From: Geothrix sp.
GTDB taxonomy: Bacteria > Acidobacteriota > Holophagae > Holophagales > Holophagaceae
DNA length: 64,000 nucleotides
Assembly (NCBI RefSeq): GCF_020622065.1
Contig: NZ_JAHRYQ010000001.1
Span: 1,240,001-1,304,000, forward strand
Direction of reading: 5' to 3'
The notes beneath the pieces are model-generated. The model had not been told where the DNA came from, made no database searches, and saw only the letters and a list, made by a program, of their open reading frames with translations. Both the position numbers and the translations under genes were made by a program. Below, piece after piece: positions 16,071-22,854 of the stretch; positions within the stretch are counted from its first letter, which is position 1, and each line of letters begins with the position of its first letter.

Positions 16071-17017
16071 CGGTGGGCGCTCCCCAGGCGGACATCCACG
16101 GCCACGCCGGGCATCAGGCCCTGCTCCCAGCCGCCCTTGAGGTTCACCCGCGCGGGATAGACGAGGTTCACGCGTTCTTCACGGCTCTCGACCATCTTCG
16201 GTGTGAACTCGGCTTCGGAGGCCACTTCGTCGAGGGTGGCCTCGAGGATGCGCTTGTCCGGCGTCTCCACGGTGACGGGGGAACCGAGCCGCGCCTGGCC
16301 TTGCAGGGGCTGGGGCAGGTAGATCCGCACCCACAGCTGGTCGAGACGGGCCAGGGTAAGTACCGGCTGACCCGGGGCCAGGATGCTGCCGGGCTCCCGC
16401 AAGCGGTGGGTGACGAGGCCATCGAAGGGGGCCCGCACCTCCGTGAAGCCGGCCTGGGCCCGGCTCTGCTGCAGCACGGCCTGGGCCTTCCGTGCTTCGG
16501 CGGAACCAGCCTGCCGTTGCTCGACGCGGGCCCCGGCCCTCAGCTCGACCAGGGCCTTGGCCTGCAGGTTCAGCGCCGCCGCAGCCCGATCCCGCTCGGC
16601 CGTGACGCGGTCCAGCTCGGCCTGGGAGAGCACCTGGTCCCGGAAGAGGCGGGCCGTGCGGTGGAGGTTCTCTTCGGCGAGCCTCACCGCGGCCTCGGCA
16701 TCGCGCACCCGGGCTTCACCCTGGGCGATCTGCTCGGCGCGGGTGCCACGGTCCAGTTCCAGGCGCTTGGCGTCGGCGCTGTCGAAGCCGGCCTGGTCGC
16801 GGAGCACGGCGGCGTCCAGTTCCTCGGCCACCACCCGGGCCAGCAGATCCCCGGCCTTCACGCGCTGGCCTTCGCGGACCTGGAGTTCCACGAGCCGCCC
16901 CCCGGCCCGGGGACCGAGGTCCGTGAGGTAAGCCTCCACCCGGCCATTGAGGAGGGGGCGGGGATCCCGCCGGCAGGCCAGGAGGAGCAGCGGAAGCAGG
17001 AGCAGGGCCTTGCGCAT
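16067..17017 (-). CDS. HlyD-family membrane fusion lipoprotein (YbhG-like)
   Basis: A 316-residue periplasmic adaptor. The N-terminus MRKALLLLPLLLLACRR is a lipoprotein signal with the lipidated cysteine at about position 15. Then come a split biotinyl-lipoyl domain (PRAGGRLVELQVREGQRVKAGD and, later, FTEVRAPFDGLVTHRL), a long central coiled coil (about 75-185) with many QAEL-type heptads, and a beta-barrel domain with LARLDQLWVRIYLP. It links the inner-membrane ABC exporter to an outer-membrane channel that is not in the window. It starts 26 bases after the TetR gene. E. coli YbhG is its closest functional model. Confidence 0.92.
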   Translation of the reverse strand: MRKALLLLPLLLLACRRDPRPLLNGRVEAYLTDLGPRAGGRLVELQVREGQRVKAGDLLARVVAEELDAAVLRDQAGFDSADAKRLELDRGTRAEQIAQGEARVRDAEAAVRLAEENLHRTARLFRDQVLSQAELDRVTAERDRAAAALNLQAKALVELRAGARVEQRQAGSAEARKAQAVLQQSRAQAGFTEVRAPFDGLVTHRLREPGSILAPGQPVLTLARLDQLWVRIYLPQPLQGQARLGSPVTVETPDKRILEATLDEVASEAEFTPKMVESREERVNLVYPARVNLKGGWEQGLMPGVAVDVRLGSAHR

Positions 17018-17043
17018 GGAAGATCCTTTAAGGTCGGGATGGA

Positions 17044-17739
17044 TCAGGGACGGGTATCGGGCAGGGGGGGGATCGGAGCGGCCGGGTCGGCAGCGAGGCC
17101 CCGCCAGTAGAGCTCCAGCCAGGCGCGTTCGCCCTTGGCCACGGATTCCTCGGGCGTCAGCCCCAGGATGCGCGGGGCCACGACGGGCAGCACATCGAGA
17201 ACCTCCAAGTGGAGCTTCACGAAGAAGAAGGTGGCGAGGAGCAGATCCAGCCCCTCCCGCACCTCACCCCGCTGAACCCCCTGCTCAAGGATGCTCCGGA
17301 CCTGGAGGGCGGCCCCGAACAGGCGGCTCTGGATCGTTTCCTGGATGCCCTCGGTCCCCCGGACGATTTCCCCGCGTACGAGGCTGCGGAGGCCTGGATC
17401 CTGGCCGAGGCGCCGGCCGTAGATGCCCAGGACCTCCCACAGGCGCAGGGCGGTGTGGCGATCATCGGAAGGATCCGCCAGCTGCTTCAGCTCCTCGACC
17501 AGGGGCGGGATGCGGCGGTCCAGGAGGGCCGTGAACATGGCCTCCTTGCTGTCGAAGTGGTAATAGATCAGGGCCGGGTCGCAGCCCGCTTGCCGGGCGA
17601 TGGCGCGCAGGCTGGCGGCACGCAGGCCGTCCCGGGCGAAAACCTCCTGGGCCGCGTTCAGGAGCTGGTCCGCATCCATTCGGGTGGGCTTGGGGCCGCG
17701 GGGACGGGAAGGGTGTGGAAGGGGCGCAGGAGAGGGCAT
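17044..17739 (-). CDS. TetR-family repressor of the efflux operon
   Basis: A 231-residue regulator. A proline-rich start is followed by a TetR DNA-binding domain (about 20-68): LLNAAQEVFARDG, then the helix-turn-helix RAIARQAGCDPALIYYHFDSK. The C-terminal ligand domain is larger than average and has the CecR-like DUF1956 feel (RSLVRGEIVRGTEGIQ). It is the first gene of a five-gene operon with a membrane fusion protein, two ATPases and a permease, the same set as E. coli cecR-ybhGFSR. An inverted repeat ten bases upstream of its ATG is the likely autoregulatory operator. I chose ATG 17737-17739 over the upstream frame, which runs through that operator. Confidence 0.9.
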   Translation of the reverse strand: MPSPAPLPHPSRPRGPKPTRMDADQLLNAAQEVFARDGLRAASLRAIARQAGCDPALIYYHFDSKEAMFTALLDRRIPPLVEELKQLADPSDDRHTALRLWEVLGIYGRRLGQDPGLRSLVRGEIVRGTEGIQETIQSRLFGAALQVRSILEQGVQRGEVREGLDLLLATFFFVKLHLEVLDVLPVVAPRILGLTPEESVAKGERAWLELYWRGLAADPAAPIPPLPDTRP

Positions 17740-17748
17740 GGGACTCCA

Positions 17749-17766
17749 ATTCAACACGCGTTGAAT
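17749..17766. promoter_or_regulatory. probable TetR operator
   Basis: The inverted repeat ATTCAAC-ACGC-GTTGAAT has seven-base perfect arms and a four-base centre. It lies ten bases upstream of the TetR start codon and overlaps the probable -10 box at 17764-17769. Bound repressor would block RNA polymerase and hence the whole efflux operon. The match to this repressor is inferred from position and symmetry. Confidence 0.7.
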
Positions 17767-17793
17767 ATTGGGGTCCGTGCAGTCCTTGCGCAA
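17764..17793 (-). promoter_or_regulatory. probable promoter of the TetR-efflux operon
   Basis: Reading the minus strand, TTGCGC (-35, 17788-17793) is followed after 18 bases by AATATT (-10, 17764-17769). The -10 box is imperfect but overlaps the operator, which is the normal arrangement for TetR autoregulation. The start codon lies 24 bases downstream of the -10 box. Confidence 0.4.
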
Positions 17794-17833
17794 GGTTTTA
17801 TTTCATCGACCGTGGAAATAAAGTGCAGACCAC

Positions 17834-17859
17834 AAAAAGCCCCCGGGGTTCCGGGGGCT
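17834..17859 (-). terminator. intrinsic terminator after rpoZ
   Basis: On the minus strand AGCCCCCGG-AACC-CCGGGGGCT forms a perfect nine-base stem with a four-base loop, followed directly by TTTTG. It lies 20 bases after the omega-subunit stop codon and separates that gene from the TetR operon on the same strand. Confidence 0.9.
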
Positions 17860-17879
17860 CTTCAGAAGAAAACGGCCGG

Positions 17880-18164
17880 CTACTCGCTGGAGATGGGAAC
17901 GACCGTGGTGTCTTCGATGGTGAGCACCTCGGCCTCTTCGAAGGCGATGCGGTTCTCTTCCACCTCGGCGACGGCGACCTGGCCCCAGAAGGATGCGAGC
18001 TTGGGTGCATCCTGGGCCTGGCCGTGCTTGTTCACGGGCACGATCACCTCGACCTTGGGGAAGGCGCCGCGCTGAAGCTGGTCGCAGCGCTTGCCCGCCA
18101 CGACGACGAAGCGGTACTTGTTGGCGATTTCTTCCGGGACACGAACGATGGTGCGCTGGGTCAT
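17880..18164 (-). CDS. rpoZ: RNA polymerase omega subunit
   Basis: A 94-residue protein. The key omega motif is NKYRFVVVAGKRCDQLQRG, matching the family pattern of a basic KR helix that packs on the beta-prime C-terminus. The rest is divergent: instead of the usual short acidic end it has a central segment (VEVIVPVNKHGQAQ) and a tail rich in E and V. Omega assists assembly of RNA polymerase and, in some bacteria, binding of ppGpp. The start ATG 18162-18164 removes a long antisense extension of the open frame. A strong terminator follows. It is divergent from the DinB-coaBC pair; rpoZ beside coaBC is a common bacterial neighbourhood and supports the call. Confidence 0.82.
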   Translation of the reverse strand: MTQRTIVRVPEEIANKYRFVVVAGKRCDQLQRGAFPKVEVIVPVNKHGQAQDAPKLASFWGQVAVAEVEENRIAFEEAEVLTIEDTTVVPISSE

Positions 18165-18260
18165 GGGGCACTCCGAACCTGGAAGCATAGCATCTGAAAG
18201 GGCTTCCAGCAATGGTCCGAACGGGCTCCTGGAGTAGGATTGGGTCTTCCGGGAGGGACC

Positions 18261-18731
18261 ATGGAACGGGGCAAGCTCTGGCGGACCGCCTTCGGCGGCA
18301 ACATCCGGCTCCTGGAGCTGAACGGGGCCGGGCTCACCGAGGACCTGGCCGCCAAGCGGCCGGCCTCCGGCGTGGCTTCGGCCGCCTGGATCGTGGGGCA
18401 TCTGGTGGCCTCCCGGCGCCGGATCGTGAAGATGCTGGGCGGGAGCCTGCCGGAGGAACCGACCTGGGAACAGCACTATGCCCGCGGCGGTCCGGGAGCC
18501 ACCGCCCACCTGGACTGGGCGGGGCTGCTGGAGGCCTTCCGGGCGACGGATCAGGCCCTGAAGACCGCCTTCCAGCAACTGGAGGACTGGGATCGCCCGA
18601 CCCTGAACCCGGCCCTGGGCGCGGAACAGCCCCTGGAGCAGGTGCTGTCGTTCCTCTTCATGCACGAGTGTTACCACTTGGGGCAGATCGGCATCGTCCG
18701 CAAATTGCACGGCCTGCCAGGAGCCATCTGA
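18261..18731 (+). CDS. DinB-family four-helix protein
   Basis: A 156-residue protein of the DinB/YfiT-like superfamily, with a four-helix bundle and a histidine metal site. Visible elements are AAWIVGHLVASRRRIV (first His) and FLFMHECYHLGQIGIVRK (two further His) close to the C-terminus. Members include thiol transferases and enzymes that use bacillithiol or mycothiol, of interest because bacillithiol synthesis genes lie at 59454-61357. The start is ATG 18261 with GGGAGGG upstream. Its stop overlaps the coaBC start (TGATG), indicating coupled translation. Exact activity is unknown. Confidence 0.85.
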   Translation: MERGKLWRTAFGGNIRLLELNGAGLTEDLAAKRPASGVASAAWIVGHLVASRRRIVKMLGGSLPEEPTWEQHYARGGPGATAHLDWAGLLEAFRATDQALKTAFQQLEDWDRPTLNPALGAEQPLEQVLSFLFMHECYHLGQIGIVRKLHGLPGAI

Positions 18732-19939
18732 TGCAGATCATCCTGGGGATCACCGGCGGGATCGCCGCCTACAAATCCGCCGAGCTGGCCCGGCTGCTGG
18801 CCAACCAGGGCCATCGGGTGCGCTGCATCCTCACGGAGGCCGGGGCGCGGTTCATCACACCGCTCACGCTCACCAGCCTGACGGGCGAGCCCTGTTTCGG
18901 TGCCAACCCCGACCAGGGGGAATGGCGTGCCAATCCCAGCATCGAGCACATCGAGCTGGCCCGCTGGGCCGACCTGGTGGCCGTGGTGCCCGCCACGGCG
19001 AACATCCTAGGAAAGACCGCCAACGGCCTCGCCACGGATCTGCTCAGCACCGTCCTGCTCGCCACCCGGGCCCCGGTGCTCTGGGCTCCGGCCATGAACA
19101 CGGGCATGTGGGAGCATCCCGCGGTGCAGGCGAACATCGCCCGGCTGCGCGCCTTCGGCCACGCGGTGGTGGAGCCCGGCGAGGGCACCCTGGCCTGCGG
19201 CGAGGAAGGATCCGGAAAACTGGCGGAGGTGGTCTCCATCGCCGAGGCCATCCAGATGCACGGCACACCCAAGCTGCGCAGCCTCCGCGGCCGCCGCGTG
19301 CTCATCACCTCGGGCCCCACGCGGGAGGACCTGGATCCGGTCCGCACGCTCACCAACCGCAGCACCGGCGCCATGGGCATCGAGCTGGCGCGGGCCTTCC
19401 GCGATGTGGGGGCCCAGGTCCAGCTGGTGCTGGGCGGCGACCTGCCGGCGCCCTGGGGCGTGGAGACCCTCCGCGTCCGCAGCGCCCAGCAGATGCTGGA
19501 GGCATGTGAGGCCCGCTGGGCGGATTCGGACGGCCTGGTGGCCGCCGCCGCCGTGGCGGATCAGCGCCCCGAAGCGCTGGCGCCCGAGAAGGTGAAGAAG
19601 GGCGACGGGCCCGAAACCCTGGTGCTGGTGCGGACACCGGACATCCTGGCGCGCCTCTCGGCTGCCCGGCGGGCAGATCAGTGGGTGCTCGGCTTCGCGG
19701 CCGAGAGCGAGAAGCACCTGGAGCAGGCCGCCGCCAAGCTGGTGAAGAAGGGGCTGGACGCCGTGCTGGTGAACGATGTTCAAGGCGGCCGGGCTTTCGG
19801 CGCCCAGGCCAACACCCTGACGCCCGTCACGGCCCAGGGCCCCCATGACCCCCTCGGGCCCCTGGCGAAGGATCAGCTGGCCCGGGCCGTGGTGCAGTGG
19901 TGGGCACACCGGCTGGAAGCCCGGGAGAGCGGCCGGTAA
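18731..19939 (+). CDS. coaBC: bifunctional phosphopantothenoylcysteine decarboxylase/synthetase
   Basis: A 402-residue fusion enzyme of coenzyme A synthesis. The N-terminal CoaC half (about 1-180) is a flavoprotein with LGITGGIAAYKSAEL, the active-site His in NPSIEHIELARWADL, and PAMNTGMWEHPAV. The C-terminal CoaB half (about 190-400) has RVLITSGPTREDLDPVR, the conserved AAAVAD, GFAAES and an AVLVNDV segment. CoaB joins cysteine to 4'-phosphopantothenate using CTP and CoaC decarboxylates the product. Length is typical (about 400). The start overlaps the DinB stop by one base. It ends four bases before a convergent lipoprotein gene. Confidence 0.96.
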   Translation: MQIILGITGGIAAYKSAELARLLANQGHRVRCILTEAGARFITPLTLTSLTGEPCFGANPDQGEWRANPSIEHIELARWADLVAVVPATANILGKTANGLATDLLSTVLLATRAPVLWAPAMNTGMWEHPAVQANIARLRAFGHAVVEPGEGTLACGEEGSGKLAEVVSIAEAIQMHGTPKLRSLRGRRVLITSGPTREDLDPVRTLTNRSTGAMGIELARAFRDVGAQVQLVLGGDLPAPWGVETLRVRSAQQMLEACEARWADSDGLVAAAAVADQRPEALAPEKVKKGDGPETLVLVRTPDILARLSAARRADQWVLGFAAESEKHLEQAAAKLVKKGLDAVLVNDVQGGRAFGAQANTLTPVTAQGPHDPLGPLAKDQLARAVVQWWAHRLEARESGR

Positions 19940-19943
19940 TGCC

Positions 19944-20399
19944 TTAGAGGGCCGGGTCCATCCAGGGCAGCACATCGCTGGGGCGCCCGGCCACATTGCC
20001 CAGGCGCACCGCCACGACCACGATCCAGCCCTGGGGCCGCTGCAGCGAGCCCAGGTCCATGGTGAAGGGCTCCCCGGGTCCCGGCAGGTCGGGGCGCCGG
20101 CGCTCCAGCACGACCTCCCCGTGGTTGAAGACCTCCTCGGGCGAGGGCTTGGCGAGGGCCAGGGGAAGATACAGCACCCGGACCAGCTCCACCCCCGCCA
20201 GGGGATCCCCCTTCACATCCGCCGGAGGCAGCGTGAGCCGGACTTTGCGCAGGCCTTCCAGCCGGACCTCGGGGGCCTGGGCGGCCGCGCGCGGGCGGGG
20301 GATGGGATCGCCCTTCCGCCCGCAGTGGAAGATCAGGACGCCAAGCGTGATGGCGAGCAGCGGGTTTGCTAGGCTGGAGAATCGCATCGCCTCCATCAT
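19944..20399 (-). CDS. small lipoprotein, CGxKGxP type
   Basis: A protein of about 151 residues with a lipoprotein signal ending VLIFHCGRKGDPIPRP. The CGRKGDP sequence after the lipidated cysteine resembles the N-terminus of YifL/LptM-like and fibronectin-type small lipoproteins in Gram-negative bacteria. The mature part has beta-rich segments (VRLEGLRKVRLTLPPADV and GWIVVVAVRLGN) like a single fibronectin type III-like fold. Function is unknown; the likely location is an outer membrane or periplasmic anchor. I used the first of three close ATGs (20399, 20396, 20387), and the choice is uncertain. It is divergent from the biotin carboxylase region, with only 21 bases to the duplicated start codon there. 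Confidence 0.72.
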   Translation of the reverse strand: MMEAMRFSSLANPLLAITLGVLIFHCGRKGDPIPRPRAAAQAPEVRLEGLRKVRLTLPPADVKGDPLAGVELVRVLYLPLALAKPSPEEVFNHGEVVLERRRPDLPGPGEPFTMDLGSLQRPQGWIVVVAVRLGNVAGRPSDVLPWMDPAL

Positions 20400-20420
20400 G
20401 CCCGATTCCGAGGTCCACCT

Positions 20421-20561
20421 ATGCCCGTGACCAAGATCCTGATTGCGAACCGCGGGGACGATGACCCCTCCGGGGTCGAGCGGAGCGAGGGAGCGGGAGC
20501 GAAGCGATCGGGGGCAGGTCCCCGCGCAGGCCAGCGATCCAGCACCCCTGAGCAAAGGTGA
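20421..20561 (+). CDS. 46-codon upstream reading frame duplicating the biotin carboxylase start
   Basis: The frame starts at ATG 20421 and reads MPVTKILIANRGD, identical for 12 residues to the start of the carboxylase gene at 20566. It then diverges into a low-complexity stretch rich in S, G, R and E and stops at TGA 20559-20561, four bases before the carboxylase ATG. It may be a broken duplicate start, a translated leader coupled to the next gene, or non-functional. Both differences within the shared 36 coding bases are synonymous (CTG/TTG, GCG/GCC). A purine-rich site GAGG lies 7 bases upstream. Translation is unproven. Confidence 0.4.
   Translation: MPVTKILIANRGDDDPSGVERSEGAGAKRSGAGPRAGQRSSTPEQR
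20451..20526. repeat. nested inverted repeats, possible REP-like palindromic insert
   Basis: Outer arms CGCGGGGAC (20451-20459) and GTCCCCGCG (20518-20526) are perfect. An inner hairpin GACCCC-TCC-GGGGTC spans 20463-20477. Between them is a purine-rich stretch built on GAGCG/GCGAG units. Such nested GC-rich palindromes resemble REP or other non-autonomous palindromic elements; no transposase is nearby. Confidence 0.65.
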
Positions 20562-20565
20562 GCCC

Positions 20566-22059
20566 ATGCCCGTGACCAAGATCTTGATTGCCAACCGCGG
20601 GGAAATCGCGATCCGCGTGATCCGCACCTGCCGCGAGATGGGCATCCCCACGGTGGCCGTGTATTCCGAGGCCGATCGCGGCGCCCTGCATGTGCGCATG
20701 GCAGATGAGGCCTACTTCATCGGCCCCGCGGCGGCCCGGGAGAGCTACCTGGTGCTGGAGAAGATCCTGGATGTCTGCAAGCGCAGCGGCGCCGACGCGG
20801 TGCATCCGGGCTACGGCTTCCTGTCCGAGAACGCCGAAGCCGCCAGGGCTTTCCAGGCGGCGGGCATCACCTTCATCGGGCCTCGCCCCGAGTGCATCGT
20901 GAGCATGGGCTCCAAGACCGCCGCCCGGGAGGTGGCCATCGCTGCGGGCTGCCCCGTGGTGCCGGGCATCCAGGAGACCATGGCCGATGAGGAGCTGCTG
21001 GTCGCCTCCCAGAAGATCGGCTTCCCCGTGATGCTCAAGGCCGCCATGGGCGGCGGCGGCAAGGGCATGCGCCTGGTGCACAAGCCCGAGGAGTTCACTT
21101 CCTCGCTCGCGCGGGCGCGCGGCGAGGCGCTGTCCAGCTTCGGCGACGACAGCGTCTATGTGGAGAAGGCCATCGTCCAGCCCCGCCACATCGAGATCCA
21201 GATCTTCTCCGACACCCACGGCAACCATGTCTACCTGCACGAGCGCGAATGCTCCGTGCAGCGGCGGCACCAGAAGGTCATTGAGGAGGCGCCCAGCCCC
21301 CATGTGACGCCGGAGATGCGCAAGGCCATGGGCGAGGCGGCCCTCAAGGTGGCCCGGGCCGTGAACTATGTGGGCGCGGGCACGGTGGAGTTCCTGGCCG
21401 ACGCCGACCGGAACTTCTACTTCCTGGAGATGAACACCCGCCTCCAGGTGGAACATCCCGTCACGGAATGGATCACGGGCCTGGACCTGGTGAAGTGGCA
21501 GATCCTCGTGGCCCGGGGCGAGCAGCTGCCCATGACCCAGGAGGAGATCCCCCTCAACGGCTGGGCCATGGAGTGCCGCGTCTACGCCGAGGACCCCGAC
21601 AAGAACTTCATGCCGAGCCCCGGGAAGATCACCTTCCTGCGCACCCCCAGCGGCCGCAATGTGCGCGATGACAGCGGCGTCTACGAAGGGGCCGAAGTGC
21701 CCATGTTCTACGACCCCATGATCAGCAAGCTCAGCACCTGGGGGCCCACGCGCCTCGAGGCCATCGAGCGCATGCGCGCGGCCCTGGGCGAGTACCGCAT
21801 CGGCGGCATCCGCCACAACATCGCCTTCCACGAGGCGCTGATGGAGCATGAGCCCTTCCGGGCCGGCGCCCTGCACACGGGCATGCTGGACAAACCCTTC
21901 TGGAAGCGGAAGGGGCAGGGGCCCGACCTGAAGTTCGCGGTGGCGGCGGCGCTGCTGCACGAGCTCGAAACCGAGCAGCGACGGGCCACCCAGCCGTCCG
22001 CCGGGGGCGAGGGGAAACCCGATGCCTGGAAGCACTGGGGCCGGTTCAACCGGTTGTAG
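20566..22059 (+). CDS. biotin carboxylase subunit of an acyl-CoA carboxylase
   Basis: A 497-residue ATP-dependent enzyme that carboxylates biotin on the carrier protein encoded ten bases downstream. The layout is biotin carboxylase N domain (KILIANRGEIAIRVIRTCRE), ATP-grasp with MGGGGKGMRLV, HPGYGFLSEN, the catalytic EMNTRLQVEHPVTE, and the C domain with EDPDKNFMPSPGKI. It is longer than AccC (about 450) by a C-terminal tail that resembles the linker of propionyl-/methylcrotonyl-CoA carboxylase alpha subunits. I chose ATG 20566 because AAAGGTGAG lies just upstream. No carboxyltransferase gene is adjacent, so whether it serves acetyl-, propionyl- or another acyl-CoA is open. Confidence 0.93.
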   Translation: MPVTKILIANRGEIAIRVIRTCREMGIPTVAVYSEADRGALHVRMADEAYFIGPAAARESYLVLEKILDVCKRSGADAVHPGYGFLSENAEAARAFQAAGITFIGPRPECIVSMGSKTAAREVAIAAGCPVVPGIQETMADEELLVASQKIGFPVMLKAAMGGGGKGMRLVHKPEEFTSSLARARGEALSSFGDDSVYVEKAIVQPRHIEIQIFSDTHGNHVYLHERECSVQRRHQKVIEEAPSPHVTPEMRKAMGEAALKVARAVNYVGAGTVEFLADADRNFYFLEMNTRLQVEHPVTEWITGLDLVKWQILVARGEQLPMTQEEIPLNGWAMECRVYAEDPDKNFMPSPGKITFLRTPSGRNVRDDSGVYEGAEVPMFYDPMISKLSTWGPTRLEAIERMRAALGEYRIGGIRHNIAFHEALMEHEPFRAGALHTGMLDKPFWKRKGQGPDLKFAVAAALLHELETEQRRATQPSAGGEGKPDAWKHWGRFNRL

Positions 22060-22069
22060 GGAGACGCGC

Positions 22070-22594
22070 GTGAAACGGACCCTGATCCTCGGCAAGGACT
22101 CCCACGAGGTGGAGCTCATCCACCAGGACGGCGCGACGACGCTGGTCTGGGAGGGGGTGAGCCATCCCATCGACATCCTGGAGCTGGAACCCGGCTGCTA
22201 TTCGATCCTCATGGAGGGCCGCTCGGTGGAGGTGCGCCTGGACCCGGCCAAGTCGCCGGACCCCGACACCCATGCCTACCGGGCGATGCTCTACGACGGC
22301 TCCTACGAATTCGCCCTGGTGGATCCCCGCCGGGCCCTCCTGGCGGGTTCCGGCGGCGCCGGGGCCGGTGGCGGCGTGCTGTCCTCGCCCATGCCCGGCA
22401 AGATCGTGAAATTGCTCGCGAAAGTCGGCGACTCCGTTCAGGAGGGCCAGACCCTCCTCGTCATGGAGGCCATGAAGATGCAGAACGAACTGAAGACCAG
22501 CACCACCGGGACTGTGACGGTCGTCCATGTCCAGGAGGGCGCCACCGTGGAGACGGGGGCTGCGCTTATCACTGTCGTGGCGCCCGAAACCTGA
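22070..22594 (+). CDS. biotin carboxyl carrier protein
   Basis: A 174-residue protein starting at GTG 22070 with GGGAGA upstream. Residues 1-95 are a divergent N-terminal region similar to the BT domain that docks the carrier on biotin carboxylase in propionyl-CoA carboxylases. A glycine-rich hinge (GSGGAGAGGG) follows. The C-terminal biotinyl domain (103-174) has SPMPGKIVKLLAKVGD and the biotinylation site EAMKM, with K136 the biotin lysine. It is co-transcribed with the biotin carboxylase. Together they resemble a split alpha subunit of an acyl-CoA carboxylase. The carboxyltransferase partner must be elsewhere in the genome. Confidence 0.93.
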   Translation: MKRTLILGKDSHEVELIHQDGATTLVWEGVSHPIDILELEPGCYSILMEGRSVEVRLDPAKSPDPDTHAYRAMLYDGSYEFALVDPRRALLAGSGGAGAGGGVLSSPMPGKIVKLLAKVGDSVQEGQTLLVMEAMKMQNELKTSTTGTVTVVHVQEGATVETGAALITVVAPET

Positions 22595-22624
22595 ATGAAG
22601 GTTTATCTGAGCCGTTCTTACTTC

Positions 22625-22651
22625 AGGTCATGCAAAAGTTACAAATGACCT
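22625..22651 (+). terminator. possible weak terminator after the biotin carrier gene
   Basis: Seven-base arms AGGTCAT and ATGACCT are separated by 13 bases and followed by CCCTTTCTTG. The stem is weak and the tail is only partly T-rich, so this is a candidate at best. It lies 31 bases after the carrier stop codon in an AT-rich spacer. Confidence 0.35.
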
Positions 22652-22789
22652 CCCTTTCTTGAAAATCAAGGAAACTGCATCAATCAGGCGGCTTGTAGCG
22701 GGGCATGCTTGAAGATAAATTCCTATCGATTCATGATGTAGATAATTCGATTTAATTTTTCCATATTTATGTCGGGAACCTTTTTTGGG

Positions 22790-22819
22790 TTGCATGAAGT
22801 CCCTCTCCGGGACTAGCTT
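22790..22819 (+). promoter_or_regulatory. probable promoter of the OmpA gene
   Basis: TTGCAT (22790-22795) and TAGCTT (22814-22819) are spaced by 18 bases. Upstream is an AT-rich run from 22700 to 22788, unusual for this genome and suited to an UP element. The start codon is at 22855. An abundant outer-membrane protein would need a strong promoter like this. Confidence 0.5.
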
Positions 22820-22824
22820 GAGGC

Positions 22825-22838
22825 GTGATGCAAATCAC
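22825..22838. promoter_or_regulatory. CRP/FNR-type palindrome in the OmpA leader
   Basis: GTGATGCAAATCAC has perfect five-base arms and fits the core GTGA-N6-TCAC of CRP-type sites. It lies just downstream of the probable -10 box, near the expected transcription start, a position that would favour repression. It could alternatively form a small hairpin protecting the mRNA 5' end. Confidence 0.4.
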
Positions 22839-22854
22839 TATTCCTGGAGGTGAT

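Larger units (their letters stand above)
20421..20603 (+). repeat. direct repeat of the first 38 bases of the carboxylase gene
   Basis: Copies at 20421-20458 and 20566-20603 match at 36 of 38 positions and are offset by 145 bases. Each begins with the ATG and ends in CGCGGGGA. Between them lies a 107-base segment with its own inverted repeats. This looks like an insertion that duplicated, or was bordered by a duplication of, the gene start. Confidence 0.9.
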
